Positions 56,291-64,000 of a stretch of 64,000 bases of DNA are shown one piece after another. Both the position numbers and the translations under genes were made by a program. Each line of letters begins with the position of its first letter. The stretch's first letter is position 1. Below the pieces are notes generated by a model. That model was not told the DNA's origin. It saw only the letters and a program-made list of their open reading frames with translations, and made no database searches. Source of the stretch: Ktedonospora formicarum (lineage in GTDB: Bacteria > Chloroflexota > Ktedonobacteria > Ktedonobacterales > Ktedonobacteraceae); assembly GCF_016587355.1 (NCBI RefSeq), contig NZ_BNJF01000001.1, positions 4,307,721-4,371,720 on the forward strand. The letters are read 5' to 3'.

Positions 56291-57397
56291 CTAGCTAATC
56301 AGCAGTTTGCCATCCTTAAGGAAGAGTGTATCATCAACCCATACTTCGCCCTGCTGGCGTAGATCGCAGACCATGTCCCAGTGGAGCGACGACTTATTGA
56401 GCCCGCCTGTTTCAGGATAGCAAGAACCAAGCGCGAGATGGACTGTGCCGCCCATTTTCTCATCGAAGAGAATGTTGCGTGTGCCGCGTGTGACGCGAGG
56501 ATTATTGCCGAAGGCAAACTCGCCAAGGTAGCGCGCACCCTCGTCCAGATTAAGCATATTCTCCAGGATATCCTGTCCCTCACGCGCGGTCGCCTCAATC
56601 ACCTTGCCATCTTTAAAGACAAGGCGAATACCATCAACGGGGCGCCCGGCGTAGGTTGAAGGGATATCGTACTGGATAACTCCATTGGCGCTATTTTCGA
56701 CCGGGCTGGTAAAGAATTCTCCGCTGGGGAAGTTCCGTTTGCCATCGCTATTGATGAAGATGCGGTCTTCGATGGAAAGTGTGAGGTCTGTTCCCTTACC
56801 AAGGATATGTACCTTCTTATGCCCTTTCAGCCAGTCTACCTGACGCTGTTGCTGGACCGAGAGTTCTTTCCAGCGTGCGGCGGGATCGGAATCATTAAGC
56901 ATACAAACGTCGAAGACAAATTCCTCAAACTCCCGCAGGGACATATTTGTGTCCTGGGCATAGGCCAGAGTGGGGTAGAGCGTCAGGCACCAGCGGAAGT
57001 CGCCAGCCTGCTCGCGTTGGCGGAAAGTACCTGTGAGTTGGCGCCCAACCTGATGCCGCTTCGCGAGGCGTGCGGGATCGATGTTACTCATGGATTTTGT
57101 ATTGCTGCTCGACTTGATAGTCAGGCGTGCTGTAGCCTTCTCTGCGAGCGTGACATTGAGAGGCGAAAGCCAGGTAAGTTGCTCATCATTGGCCTCGCGG
57201 AGAAGAATCTCGTCAAGCTCTTCAAGCTGAATGAGTGGGATTGGATGCGCGCCCGCACGCAGAATCTCTTCATAGACTGCCGAGATAAGGGGCTTAGCCT
57301 CAAGCGTGGAATGGATGGCGACCACATCGCCAGGTTTGATGTAGAGGGAGTACTGAACCAGAGTTTTAGCCCAGCGCTCGATACGAATATCGCGCAT
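56291..57397 (-). CDS. M29 family aminopeptidase
   Basis: 368 residues. It resembles thermophilic aminopeptidase T/AmpS: IRIERWAKTLVQYSL and PGDVVAIHSTLEAKPL at the start, GKGTDLTLSIEDR, NFPSGEFFTSPVENSANG with metal-binding residues, GTRNILFDEKMGGTVHLALG and SSLHWDMVCDLR at the end. It removes N-terminal residues from peptides with the help of Co or Zn. It stands alone and is divergent from the AraC gene. Confidence 0.92.
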   Translation of the reverse strand: MRDIRIERWAKTLVQYSLYIKPGDVVAIHSTLEAKPLISAVYEEILRAGAHPIPLIQLEELDEILLREANDEQLTWLSPLNVTLAEKATARLTIKSSSNTKSMSNIDPARLAKRHQVGRQLTGTFRQREQAGDFRWCLTLYPTLAYAQDTNMSLREFEEFVFDVCMLNDSDPAARWKELSVQQQRQVDWLKGHKKVHILGKGTDLTLSIEDRIFINSDGKRNFPSGEFFTSPVENSANGVIQYDIPSTYAGRPVDGIRLVFKDGKVIEATAREGQDILENMLNLDEGARYLGEFAFGNNPRVTRGTRNILFDEKMGGTVHLALGSCYPETGGLNKSSLHWDMVCDLRQQGEVWVDDTLFLKDGKLLIS

Positions 57398-57737
57398 AGT
57401 TCTATTTCACTTCTTTCCCGTGTAGATAACCCTTGACGCTGGCCATGCTGCTCGTAGCGCGCCAGGGCTGTGTATGTGCCCATGCTAGCTTGAAGCTAGA
57501 GCATGGGCAGTCTGTACCCTATTATATGTCGCTGACACAAACATCTGGGAAGCCATTTCTTTCCGCGAGCCGCAGATGAAATGGATCATAAAAATTCCCA
57601 GTCAGGCAAAATGTGCCATCCCCTCACAAATGGTATACTAAGGTGCGCAAAATTTGTATAAGGTTCAAATTAAAGCCTGGAATATGACGGTCCATGCCAG
57701 ATCGCTTAAGTATGCCGTCATCGAGAGGGGGGAATTC
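57398..57737. other. Divergent region between M29 and AraC genes
   Basis: About 340 bases. It holds a hairpin at 57477-57509 (TGCCCATGC...GCATGGGCA with a bulge) that lies upstream of both genes, so it is unlikely to be a plain terminator. The 28 codons upstream of 57738 are open in the AraC frame. Confidence 0.45.
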
Positions 57738-58562
57738 TTGACGAGTCTGTATCGCTTTCTCCCATCGCCTCCACTTGCAGCTTTTATTGAGGCTTTCTGG
57801 CTCTCTGATGGACCTGTATCACTGCCTACTAGAGAGCGCTGTTTGCCTGATGGCTCGATGGCAGTGATAATTAACCTGGGCCATGATCTACTTAGAGCTT
57901 CTCATCAAGCGCGTGCTGGTATATTTCAAAGCTTTCATGGTGGCGTATTCAGTGGTGCTTCTTCACATAGCTCCATTATCGATATGAGCACCATGGGGAC
58001 AACTGTAAGCATTCAATTTAAGCCCGGCGGGGCGCGCCCTTTTCTACCACTACCCGCTCTTGAGGCGGCGAATCAGACTATTGAACTTTCAACGCTCTGG
58101 GGAGCAGAAGCGGCGGATTTGCGTGAGCAACTGCAAGCGGTCATCACACCTGAAAGACGGGTGCGTATTCTTGAACGCTTTCTCCTGGCGCATGTGAATT
58201 GGGAACGGATGCCACACCTTTCTGTAGCGTTCGCGCTTGCTCAATTCCAGCCAGGATACAGACGGCGAGCTGTCTCTGATGTAACCGAGCAAATTGGTAT
58301 GAGCCCTAAACGCTTTATCCACCTGTTTCGCGAAGCTGTTGGTTTGACGCCGAAGGTCTATTGCCGCGTGCTACGCTTTCAGGAGGTCTTGCGCCTCCTT
58401 GAGGAGGAACGGCCTATCTCTTGGGCTGACCTCGCGTTGGATTGTGGATATTTTGATCAGGCGCATTTTATCCATGACTTTCAGAATTTCTCTGGCCTGA
58501 CACCATCTGCCTACCTGGAAAACAGGAGAACATACCGTAACCATATTCCCCTTCCTGATTGA
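57738..58562 (+). CDS. AraC family transcriptional regulator
   Basis: About 274 residues. The N-terminal part is a DUF6597-like sensor (SLYRFLPSPPLAAFIEAFWLSDG, RCLPDGSMAVIINLG). The C-terminal 100 residues are a double helix-turn-helix: VSDVTEQIGMSPKRFIHLFREAVGLTPKVYCRVLRFQEVL and ADLALDCGYFDQAHFIHDFQNFSGLTPSAYL. Start placed at TTG 57738 with a G6 ribosome site; the frame is open from 57654, with an ATG at 57684, so the true start is uncertain. Its target may be the VOC gene downstream. Confidence 0.88.
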   Translation: MTSLYRFLPSPPLAAFIEAFWLSDGPVSLPTRERCLPDGSMAVIINLGHDLLRASHQARAGIFQSFHGGVFSGASSHSSIIDMSTMGTTVSIQFKPGGARPFLPLPALEAANQTIELSTLWGAEAADLREQLQAVITPERRVRILERFLLAHVNWERMPHLSVAFALAQFQPGYRRRAVSDVTEQIGMSPKRFIHLFREAVGLTPKVYCRVLRFQEVLRLLEEERPISWADLALDCGYFDQAHFIHDFQNFSGLTPSAYLENRRTYRNHIPLPD

Positions 58563-58693
58563 AGAAAAAAATTTACAAGACACATTACGCCAAATTTTGC
58601 TAGCATTAGGTGCAGCTATGGGGAGGGGAGATGTATGCCCCTTTTACATTGGCGCGAGCAATGGTCAGGCATTTCTGATAGCCATAATAATGC

Positions 58694-58867
58694 CTTATGC
58701 GAAAACCAACCCTCATACGAGGGCACGGTGCCGCTGGTCGCGGCTAGCACGCACTCCTTGCGCGAACATCTGAGCGCTTTGCGCTAGCTGCCGCAAAGGC
58801 AGCGCCGTGCCCTCGTATGAGGGTTTATGTTCGTATCAAGAAAAACACGCTCAGGTTTCCGGATAAG
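58694..58867. repeat. Dispersed palindromic element, copy R6 (largest, nested)
   Basis: 174 bp from CTTATGCGAAAACC to GGTTTCCGGATAAG. Inside it lies a second inverted repeat of about 21 bp built on AACCCTCATACGAGGGCACGG, enclosing GCGAACATCTGAGCGC as in R3. It ends 21 bp upstream of the VOC gene, just before its ribosome site. The rest of 58563-58888 holds nothing else. Confidence 0.75.
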
Positions 58868-58888
58868 GAGTAATGAGGAGGAACAATC

Positions 58889-59320
58889 ATGGATGATTTA
58901 TCACACAAGTTAGCGGCGAACCGTTCTATGCCAGCTTCAACGGTCATCCCTGTGCTAGCCTATGAGGACGTGAGGCGGGCTGTGGAGTGGTTATGCACCG
59001 TCTTCGGTTTTAGAGAACGCCTGCGTATAGGTAACCACCGTTCCCAACTCCTTGTGGGTGAGGGAGCCGTTGTTATCAGCGAACGCGGCGCGGGGCAGAA
59101 TTTCAATGGAAGTAGTCACTCGTTACTTGTGCGTGTTGAAGATGTGGACAGCCACTACGAGCGAGCGCGAGCCCATAGCGCAAGGATTGTGCAGCCCCCG
59201 ACTGGCTATCCATATGGAGAACGACAGTACACCGTTGAGGATCTGGGTGGTCACAGCTGGACCTTCTCGCAAACATTAGCTGATATTGAGCCAGAAGAAT
59301 GGGGAGGGTCATTGGTTTAA
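58889..59320 (+). CDS. VOC (glyoxalase/bleomycin-resistance) family protein
   Basis: 143 residues with the paired beta-alpha-beta-beta-beta modules: VIPVLAYEDVRRAVEWLCTVFGF, HSLLVRVEDVDSHYERARAHSA and EDLGGHSWTFSQT. Family members are metal enzymes or binding proteins with many substrates. GAGGAGGAACA precedes the ATG. Confidence 0.85.
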   Translation: MDDLSHKLAANRSMPASTVIPVLAYEDVRRAVEWLCTVFGFRERLRIGNHRSQLLVGEGAVVISERGAGQNFNGSSHSLLVRVEDVDSHYERARAHSARIVQPPTGYPYGERQYTVEDLGGHSWTFSQTLADIEPEEWGGSLV

Positions 59321-59398
59321 AAGGGAAGGAGCATCAAGTCCAGGCTCTAAACTAAACTGTATATGAGTAAAGGATGTTCCAATTAGGACATGGAATAG

Positions 59399-59435
59399 GA
59401 TGGTCTATGGATCTGGAGAAGATCCATAGACCATC
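59399..59435. terminator. Bidirectional terminator (16-bp stem)
   Basis: Arms 59399-59414 and 59420-59435 pair perfectly, GGAGA loop. Shared by the convergent VOC and coxM genes. Confidence 0.7.
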
Positions 59436-59456
59436 TGCCCTATGTATTGATTGAAG

Positions 59457-60323
59457 CTAGGCGCGTTCGATGGCGCTCTTGATGGTGCGGCGTGCGATGA
59501 CGGCTGTCATCTGACGGCGGTACTCGGGTGAGCCGTGGATATCGCCTACCAGTTCCAGGCCATCGGCGGCATGGCTGGTTGCTTCCGCGATAACATCATC
59601 AGTGAGTTGCTTCCCGACCAGAGCTGCTTCGGTCGCGCTGGCGCGGGTGGTCTGCATTGCTGAGCCTGTCACAACGACACTGGCGGATGAGCAGGTGCCA
59701 TCGCTATCGAGCGAAATAACGGCGGCGCAGCCTGCGATAGCATAATGAGAAGCGCGGTTGGAGAGCTTGATATAGGCGCTACCAGTCCTGGCAGGTGATT
59801 TGGGGAAGCGTAGTTCAACAAGCATTTCGTTTGGCTCAAGCGCTGTCTCGAAGGTTCCCAGAATGAAGTCATCTGCTGGTATCGTGCGCTTGCCATTAGG
59901 GCCTTGAATGACCAGTTCGGCTTTGAGTGCCAGGATCACGCCGGGCATATCCGCGGAGGGATCGGCATGTGCGATGCAGCCGCCCATCGTTCCGCGATTA
60001 CGTACCTGTTGATCAGCGATATGAGAGGCGCATTCAGGCATCAGCGGAAAGACCTTACGGAGAAGCTCAGAGCGTTCGACCTGAGTATATGTGGTAAGCG
60101 CGCCTATCGCGATGACATCTCCCTCCTCGCGGATATAGGCGAGTTCCTGAATCTTGCTGATATCGATTAAGTGCTCAGGTTGTGATAGGCGAAGCTTCAT
60201 GGCAGGGATCAGGCTATGCCCACCTGCCAGGAGCTTCGCTTCATCGCCATATTGCTGTAGGAGCTCAATGGCTTCATCCACCGTTTTCGCGGGATGATAA
60301 TCAAAGGCTGCTGGTATAGACAT
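59457..60323 (-). CDS. coxM: FAD-binding subunit of CO dehydrogenase/xanthine dehydrogenase-type enzyme
   Basis: 288 residues, the normal size of CoxM/CutM. FAD-binding motifs: AKLLAGGHSLIPAMKLRL (family AGGHS) and VRNRGTMGGCIAHADPSAD (family TIGG). It passes electrons from the 2Fe-2S subunit to the quinone or other acceptor. Third gene of the S-L-M operon, separated from the large-subunit gene by a 63-bp gap that contains palindromic element R7. Confidence 0.93.
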   Translation of the reverse strand: MSIPAAFDYHPAKTVDEAIELLQQYGDEAKLLAGGHSLIPAMKLRLSQPEHLIDISKIQELAYIREEGDVIAIGALTTYTQVERSELLRKVFPLMPECASHIADQQVRNRGTMGGCIAHADPSADMPGVILALKAELVIQGPNGKRTIPADDFILGTFETALEPNEMLVELRFPKSPARTGSAYIKLSNRASHYAIAGCAAVISLDSDGTCSSASVVVTGSAMQTTRASATEAALVGKQLTDDVIAEATSHAADGLELVGDIHGSPEYRRQMTAVIARRTIKSAIERA

Positions 60324-60352
60324 GTATTTCTACTCCTCTTGAGTATGATTTA

Positions 60353-60386
60353 GGGTTTATACGAAAACCAACCCTCGTACAAGGAG
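60353..60386. repeat. Dispersed palindromic element, half copy R7
   Basis: GGTTTATACGAAAACC followed by ACCCTCGTACAAGGAG: one arm of the family and the AAGGAG edge, with the middle missing. It abuts the stop codon of the large-subunit gene. Confidence 0.5.
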
Positions 60387-62723
60387 TTATCCTTGCTGGT
60401 GGATGATCTTCCACAGTTTTTCGGGTTTGAGCGGCATATCGATATGCTCGACCCCCAGTGCGTCCGCGACGGCGGCGGCAACGGCTGGTGTCGAGCCGAT
60501 TGTGCCTGCTTCCCCAACCCCCTTGACTCCCAGTGGATTGACTGGCGAGGGGGTGACCGTGTGGTCCAACTCAAAATCTGGGAAACCAACGGCGGCAGGC
60601 ATGGCGTAGTCCATAAGAGTCGCGGTCAGGAGTTGTCCTTCTTCGTCGTATTCTACCCCTTCCCATAAGGCTTGACCAATACCTTGAGCCAGTCCGCCAT
60701 GAATTTGCCCCTGTACAATCATCGGGTTAAGCTGGCGACCGCAGTCATCGACGGCGACGAAGCGCGTCAGTTCCGGCTCACCTGTTTCGCGGTCTACCTC
60801 GACCACGCAGATGTGGGTACCGAAGGGGAAGACGCAGGCGTCAGGCTCAAAGAAGACGGTTGTTTCCAGACCTGGTTCGATGCCGGGCGCGAGCGTGTTT
60901 GATGTATGCGCGACCCCGGCGACATCAGCGAATGTAACCGCCTTCTGAGGAGAACCAGCGACCGCGAAGCTTCCATCTTCGAGCGAGATATCCTCAGAGC
61001 TAGCCTCTAGCATGTGAGAGGCAATGAGTTTCATCTTCTCCTTGAGTTTCTGTACCGCATTGAAAACTGCCGTACCACCAACGGCTGTCGTGCGGCTCCC
61101 ATAGGTACCACGGCCCTCGGGCGTTGAATCAGTATCGCCGTGCAGGATGATGACATTCTCAACTGGAATGGAAAACTCGTCAGCGACGATCTGAGCGAAA
61201 GTCGTCTCCTCGCCCTGTCCATGCGGAGAGGCACCTGTGTAGACCATGACGGTCCCGTTCTGCTCGACGCGCACACGCGCGCTCTCATAGAGACCTACCG
61301 GAGCCGAGCCCTTGGGGCCGAAACCGCAGATCTCAATATAGGATGAGACGCCGATGCCCATCAACTTGCCTTCAGCGCGTTTGCGAGCCTGTTCCTCGCG
61401 AAGTTCTTTATAGCCAATGATATCCATAGCCTTCGCGAGAGCAGCTTGATAGTTCCCTGAGTCGTAGACCGCGCCTGTGGCGGACTTGTAGGGGAACTGC
61501 TCTGGCTTCACAAAATTGAGCAAGCGTACTTCGGCGGGATCTTTGCCAAGCTTATAAGCGACCATATCCATGACGCGCTCAGCGACATATGTTGCCTCTG
61601 GGCGACCCGCACCGCGATATGCGTCTGTTGGTACTTTGTTGGTGAAGACAATATCGCTGCTCAGATAAATGTGCGGAATATCATAGGAACCACCTGACAC
61701 CGGGAAGCCAAAGGCCGTCATAATGACATCGGTAAAGAGCTGACTGTAGGCACCCAGATCAGAGATGCCATGCACCTTGAGCCCATTTACCTTTCCCTCG
61801 GCTGTCGTTGCGACCTCCACATAGTCGATCTGATCGCGCCCATGAACGGTTGTCGCCAGATTCTCGCTGCGGTCCTCGATCCATTTTACAGGTCGTCCCA
61901 TTTGCATACTGATGTAGCCTGCCAGTGTTTCCTCTGGATAGACATTGAGCTTGCACCCAAAGCCTCCTCCAACTTCTGGCACGATTACACGTAGTTGGTG
62001 CTGGGGAAGCCCTAGTTGTGAAGCCAGGATATTGCGTAACAGATGCGGGATCTGAGACGAACTCCATACGGTGAGTGTCTTATTGGCTTTACGGTACTCC
62101 GCGACTACGCCACGTGTCTCCATTGAAACGGGAGCGAGGCGCTGATTAATCAGGCGGAATTTGATGATACTGCCCCCATTGGTCTCAGTATCAGCGAAGA
62201 CCTTATCGATCTCATCGGTTGGCGGCTTGAGGCTCTGTGCCACATTTGTTCCAAATTCCTCATAGAGTAGGGGGGCACCAGGCTGCATGGCCTTCTCAAT
62301 GTTGATCGCGGCTGGCAAGGGATCATAATCAACCTCTACCAACTCGGCGGCGTCACGGGCGATATAGGGTGTCTCGGCGACTACCACGGCGACCGGATCA
62401 CCATAGAAGCGTACCTTTCCTGCGGCGAGAGGTCCTCGACATCCCATACCTTTCTTAATGTGTCCAACTGGCACGGCGACCGGAACATTTCCGACCTTCT
62501 CTTTGATATCATCGGCGGTATACACGGCGACAACGCCTGGATGTTTTAGGGCTGCTGACGTATCAATACTATTAATGCGAGCGTGACCATAAGGGCTGCG
62601 TACAAAGGCCATATGCAGCATACCTAGAAGTTTAATATCATCGACATAGGTGGCTTGACCTGTAATGAGCCTGGGGTCTTCACGCCGCTTGATTGACGTA
62701 CCCAGCATAGAAGCAATACCCAT
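60387..62723 (-). CDS. coxL: Molybdopterin-binding large subunit, form II CoxL-like
   Basis: 778 residues. The molybdenum hydroxylase large subunit, with GTSIKRREDPRLITGQATYVDDI at the start, PEVGGGFGCKL, the active-site loop AYRGAGRPEATY and the late GVGEAGTIGSTPAVAAAVADAL. The loop AYRGAGR is the form II sequence; true CO dehydrogenase (form I) has AYxCSFR. So this is a CO-dehydrogenase-like enzyme whose real substrate, possibly another small aldehyde or N-heterocycle, is uncertain. The gene order S-L-M is the form II order. Confidence 0.93.
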   Translation of the reverse strand: MGIASMLGTSIKRREDPRLITGQATYVDDIKLLGMLHMAFVRSPYGHARINSIDTSAALKHPGVVAVYTADDIKEKVGNVPVAVPVGHIKKGMGCRGPLAAGKVRFYGDPVAVVVAETPYIARDAAELVEVDYDPLPAAINIEKAMQPGAPLLYEEFGTNVAQSLKPPTDEIDKVFADTETNGGSIIKFRLINQRLAPVSMETRGVVAEYRKANKTLTVWSSSQIPHLLRNILASQLGLPQHQLRVIVPEVGGGFGCKLNVYPEETLAGYISMQMGRPVKWIEDRSENLATTVHGRDQIDYVEVATTAEGKVNGLKVHGISDLGAYSQLFTDVIMTAFGFPVSGGSYDIPHIYLSSDIVFTNKVPTDAYRGAGRPEATYVAERVMDMVAYKLGKDPAEVRLLNFVKPEQFPYKSATGAVYDSGNYQAALAKAMDIIGYKELREEQARKRAEGKLMGIGVSSYIEICGFGPKGSAPVGLYESARVRVEQNGTVMVYTGASPHGQGEETTFAQIVADEFSIPVENVIILHGDTDSTPEGRGTYGSRTTAVGGTAVFNAVQKLKEKMKLIASHMLEASSEDISLEDGSFAVAGSPQKAVTFADVAGVAHTSNTLAPGIEPGLETTVFFEPDACVFPFGTHICVVEVDRETGEPELTRFVAVDDCGRQLNPMIVQGQIHGGLAQGIGQALWEGVEYDEEGQLLTATLMDYAMPAAVGFPDFELDHTVTPSPVNPLGVKGVGEAGTIGSTPAVAAAVADALGVEHIDMPLKPEKLWKIIHQQG

Positions 62724-62815
62724 AAATAGTTACATCCTTTCTCCACTGTGAGAAACGCAACGCGATGGGCCAGAGTGTACGACAAATGTGTGGTGGTATG
62801 AAGCAGGGGGAGCGC

Positions 62816-63322
62816 TTATTCGCTAGCACCGACCGGCTGAGAAGCCTGAGTACTCATCTGCTCCGCAGCTTCCTGTACCGCGCGAACGATGTTCTGGTAT
62901 CCGGTACAGCGACAGATGTTGCCTTCCAGCCCCTTACGAATCTCGCCCTCAGTTGGATGAGGATTATTCTTGAGAAGTTGAGAGGTTGCCATAATCATGC
63001 CTGGCGTGCAGAAACCGCACTGAAGACCATGCTTATCCCAGAATGCCTGCTGAATGGGATGAAGCTCCCCTTCTGGGGCTAGCCCTTCGATGGTCGTGAC
63101 CTCACTTTCGTCCGCCTGTACAGCAAGAACCGTGCAGGATTTGACAGCTTCTCCATTAAGGTGAACGATGCAAGCGCCGCATTGAGAAGTATTGCACCCG
63201 ATATGCGTGCCGGTGAGATCGAGAGTGTCACGTAAATAATGCACCAGGAGCGTACGGGGCTCTACTTCAGAGCGGTACTGTTTCCCATTCACCGTGACTG
63301 TGATTGCGCGTTTCATCGTCAT
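62816..63322 (-). CDS. coxS: 2Fe-2S subunit of CO dehydrogenase/xanthine dehydrogenase-type enzyme
   Basis: 168 residues. Plant-type cluster cysteines GCNTSQCGACIVHL and the second cluster CGFCTPGMIM...GNICRCTGYQNI are both complete. It carries electrons from the molybdenum site to FAD. Start at 63322 (MTMKRAITV), eight bases after GGAGG. First gene of the operon; the SLM genes are followed by a terminator at 59399. Confidence 0.93.
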   Translation of the reverse strand: MTMKRAITVTVNGKQYRSEVEPRTLLVHYLRDTLDLTGTHIGCNTSQCGACIVHLNGEAVKSCTVLAVQADESEVTTIEGLAPEGELHPIQQAFWDKHGLQCGFCTPGMIMATSQLLKNNPHPTEGEIRKGLEGNICRCTGYQNIVRAVQEAAEQMSTQASQPVGASE

Positions 63323-63612
63323 CGATGGTTCCTCCATCTGGTCTAGTTGTGGGCATGCCAGAGGGGCTGGACGTGCCCGTACAAGATTACAAGAACATGA
63401 ACAATATCAAGATCGAGCAGCCAGAAGGCTGTTCGAGGGGTAGGGCACAAATTGATAAGACCCGTTTTCAGTGTATAGGCTTGATCTATAGGTAACTCCG
63501 CACATGTATGTCATGCGAAGTCTGGTACGAGAATGAGAGGTGACTTCGTGAAGAGCGTAGCACACAGAAGGAAGCGTTGTCAATTGGAGCTCCAATGCTA
63601 TACGGGGTTGTC
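63323..63612. other. Gap upstream of coxS
   Basis: About 290 bases holding the promoter of the coxSLM operon. No gene and no clear promoter boxes that I would defend. Confidence 0.4.
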
Positions 63613-63663
63613 AGGAGACATGAAGAAAGGCGAGCTTGCGGCTCGCCTTTCTTCATGTCTCCT
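63613..63663. terminator. 23-bp perfect-stem terminator hairpin
   Basis: Arms 63613-63635 and 63641-63663 pair perfectly, TTGCG loop. It lies 15 bases after the stop codon of the last, partial gene on the minus strand. Confidence 0.8.
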
Positions 63664-63677
63664 CATTGTTGCCTCTA

Positions 63678-64000
63678 CTAGCAGCTTGGAGGAGGTGTGA
63701 TCCCCGGTATCATTGTTGGACATGTTGGTGGTACTGTAATAGTTGGTGTCTTTTTCCAGGGAGGAGTCGGCTTTGTTGGCGAAGGCGAGGGCGAAGGCTT
63801 AGGTGTCGCGGTAGCCTTTGCCAGACTAAAGAAGGCAGCGCGATCCTGATCAACCTGACAAGTGGAGCCATCGGCGCCGGTGAAGGTGACGGTTACAATG
63901 GAGGTCTTCCCAATCGCACCCTCATGTCCAGCTGTGGAAGCGGCGAGAACTACCAGACCATCCGAAGAGGTTGTCCCTGTAAGGGTATCCTGGCTGCCAT
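63678..64000 (-). CDS. C-terminal part of a Pro/Thr/Ser-tailed protein (partial)
   Basis: The last 107 residues of a gene that continues beyond the window. The first 50 visible residues look like an all-beta extracytoplasmic segment (TLTGTTSSDGLVVLAA, TSIVTVTFTGADGSTC). They are followed by a low-complexity tail (ATPKPSPSPSPTKPTPPWKK..., ending PPPSC) with a Cys pair. Such tails are typical of secreted or wall-spanning proteins. Stop TAG at 63678-63680, then a strong terminator. No family can be named. Confidence 0.7.
   Translation of the reverse strand, partial: GSQDTLTGTTSSDGLVVLAASTAGHEGAIGKTSIVTVTFTGADGSTCQVDQDRAAFFSLAKATATPKPSPSPSPTKPTPPWKKTPTITVPPTCPTMIPGITPPPSC

Noticed and set aside
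1..64000. tRNA, rRNA, riboswitch and CRISPR
   Set aside because: Intergenic stretches were read for TTC-loop/acceptor patterns, repeats with regular spacers and known aptamer cores; none found by eye. A covariance search would be decisive.

Overview
The window looks like chromosomal DNA from a monoderm, probably soil-dwelling bacterium of the Chloroflexota, most likely a Ktedonobacteria-type organism. This is inferred from the gene mix and not from a marker gene: form-II CO-dehydrogenase-like (coxSLM) genes with cox accessory genes, LCP/MurJ/MurA cell-wall genes without outer-membrane genes, long Pro/Gln-rich tails on membrane proteins, TPR plus Roadblock proteins, an ISKra4-like insertion sequence and moderate GC. 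No rRNA, tRNA or CRISPR array was seen.

Layout. 1-3.6 kb: the start of a PTS IIB gene behind a good sigma-54 promoter, next to a LevR-type sigma-54 activator. 4.5-9.4 kb: a MurA paralogue, YtxH, CoiA-like, an MFS transporter and a small Cys protein. 9.9-16.3 kb: an amidohydrolase, a frameshifted Nudix gene, a fused alpha/beta 2-oxoacid dehydrogenase E1, an alpha/beta hydrolase and a four-zinc-ribbon protein. 16.7-22.6 kb: M16 peptidase, a long disordered TPR protein, Roadblock/LC7 protein and ndk. 22.6-28.5 kb: small hypotheticals, a CPBP protease, pncB, a secreted lysozyme-like protein and a degenerate resolvase-like protein. 28.7-34.5 kb: a broken phytoene-desaturase-like gene, a hydrolase, a coiled-coil membrane protein and zwf. 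34.8-40.8 kb: pepF, an unusual GT2, a mannose-1-phosphate guanylyltransferase and a fatty-acid desaturase. 41.1-48.1 kb: MurJ with a long tail, homoserine dehydrogenase, an encapsulated-ferritin-like protein, a frameshifted pseudokinase-FHA protein and an LCP protein. 48.4-52.4 kb: cox/xdh maturation genes (MoxR ATPase, GNAT, VWA/CoxE, two XdhC). 52.5-59.3 kb: SnoaL, a methyltransferase, the insertion sequence with an 8-bp target duplication, an M29 aminopeptidase, an AraC regulator and a VOC protein. 59.4-63.3 kb: coxS-L-M on the minus strand. The window ends inside a Pro/Thr/Ser-tailed protein.

Themes that cut across genes. (1) A dispersed family of palindromic elements (seven loci) with ends close to CTTATGCGAAAACC...GGTTTTCGTATAAG. 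It sits in intergenic gaps, often within 60 bp of a start codon, and at least one copy carries paired changes in both arms. (2) Many gene ends have perfect hairpins far longer than ordinary terminators (22, 22, 23, 28, 29 and 33 bp). (3) Four cellular genes are interrupted at short mononucleotide runs (six sites), so either the assembly carries indels or these genes are decaying or recoded. (4) MurJ, a pseudokinase-FHA protein and an LCP protein lie close together, which resembles the parts of the mycobacterial MviN-FhaA control point.
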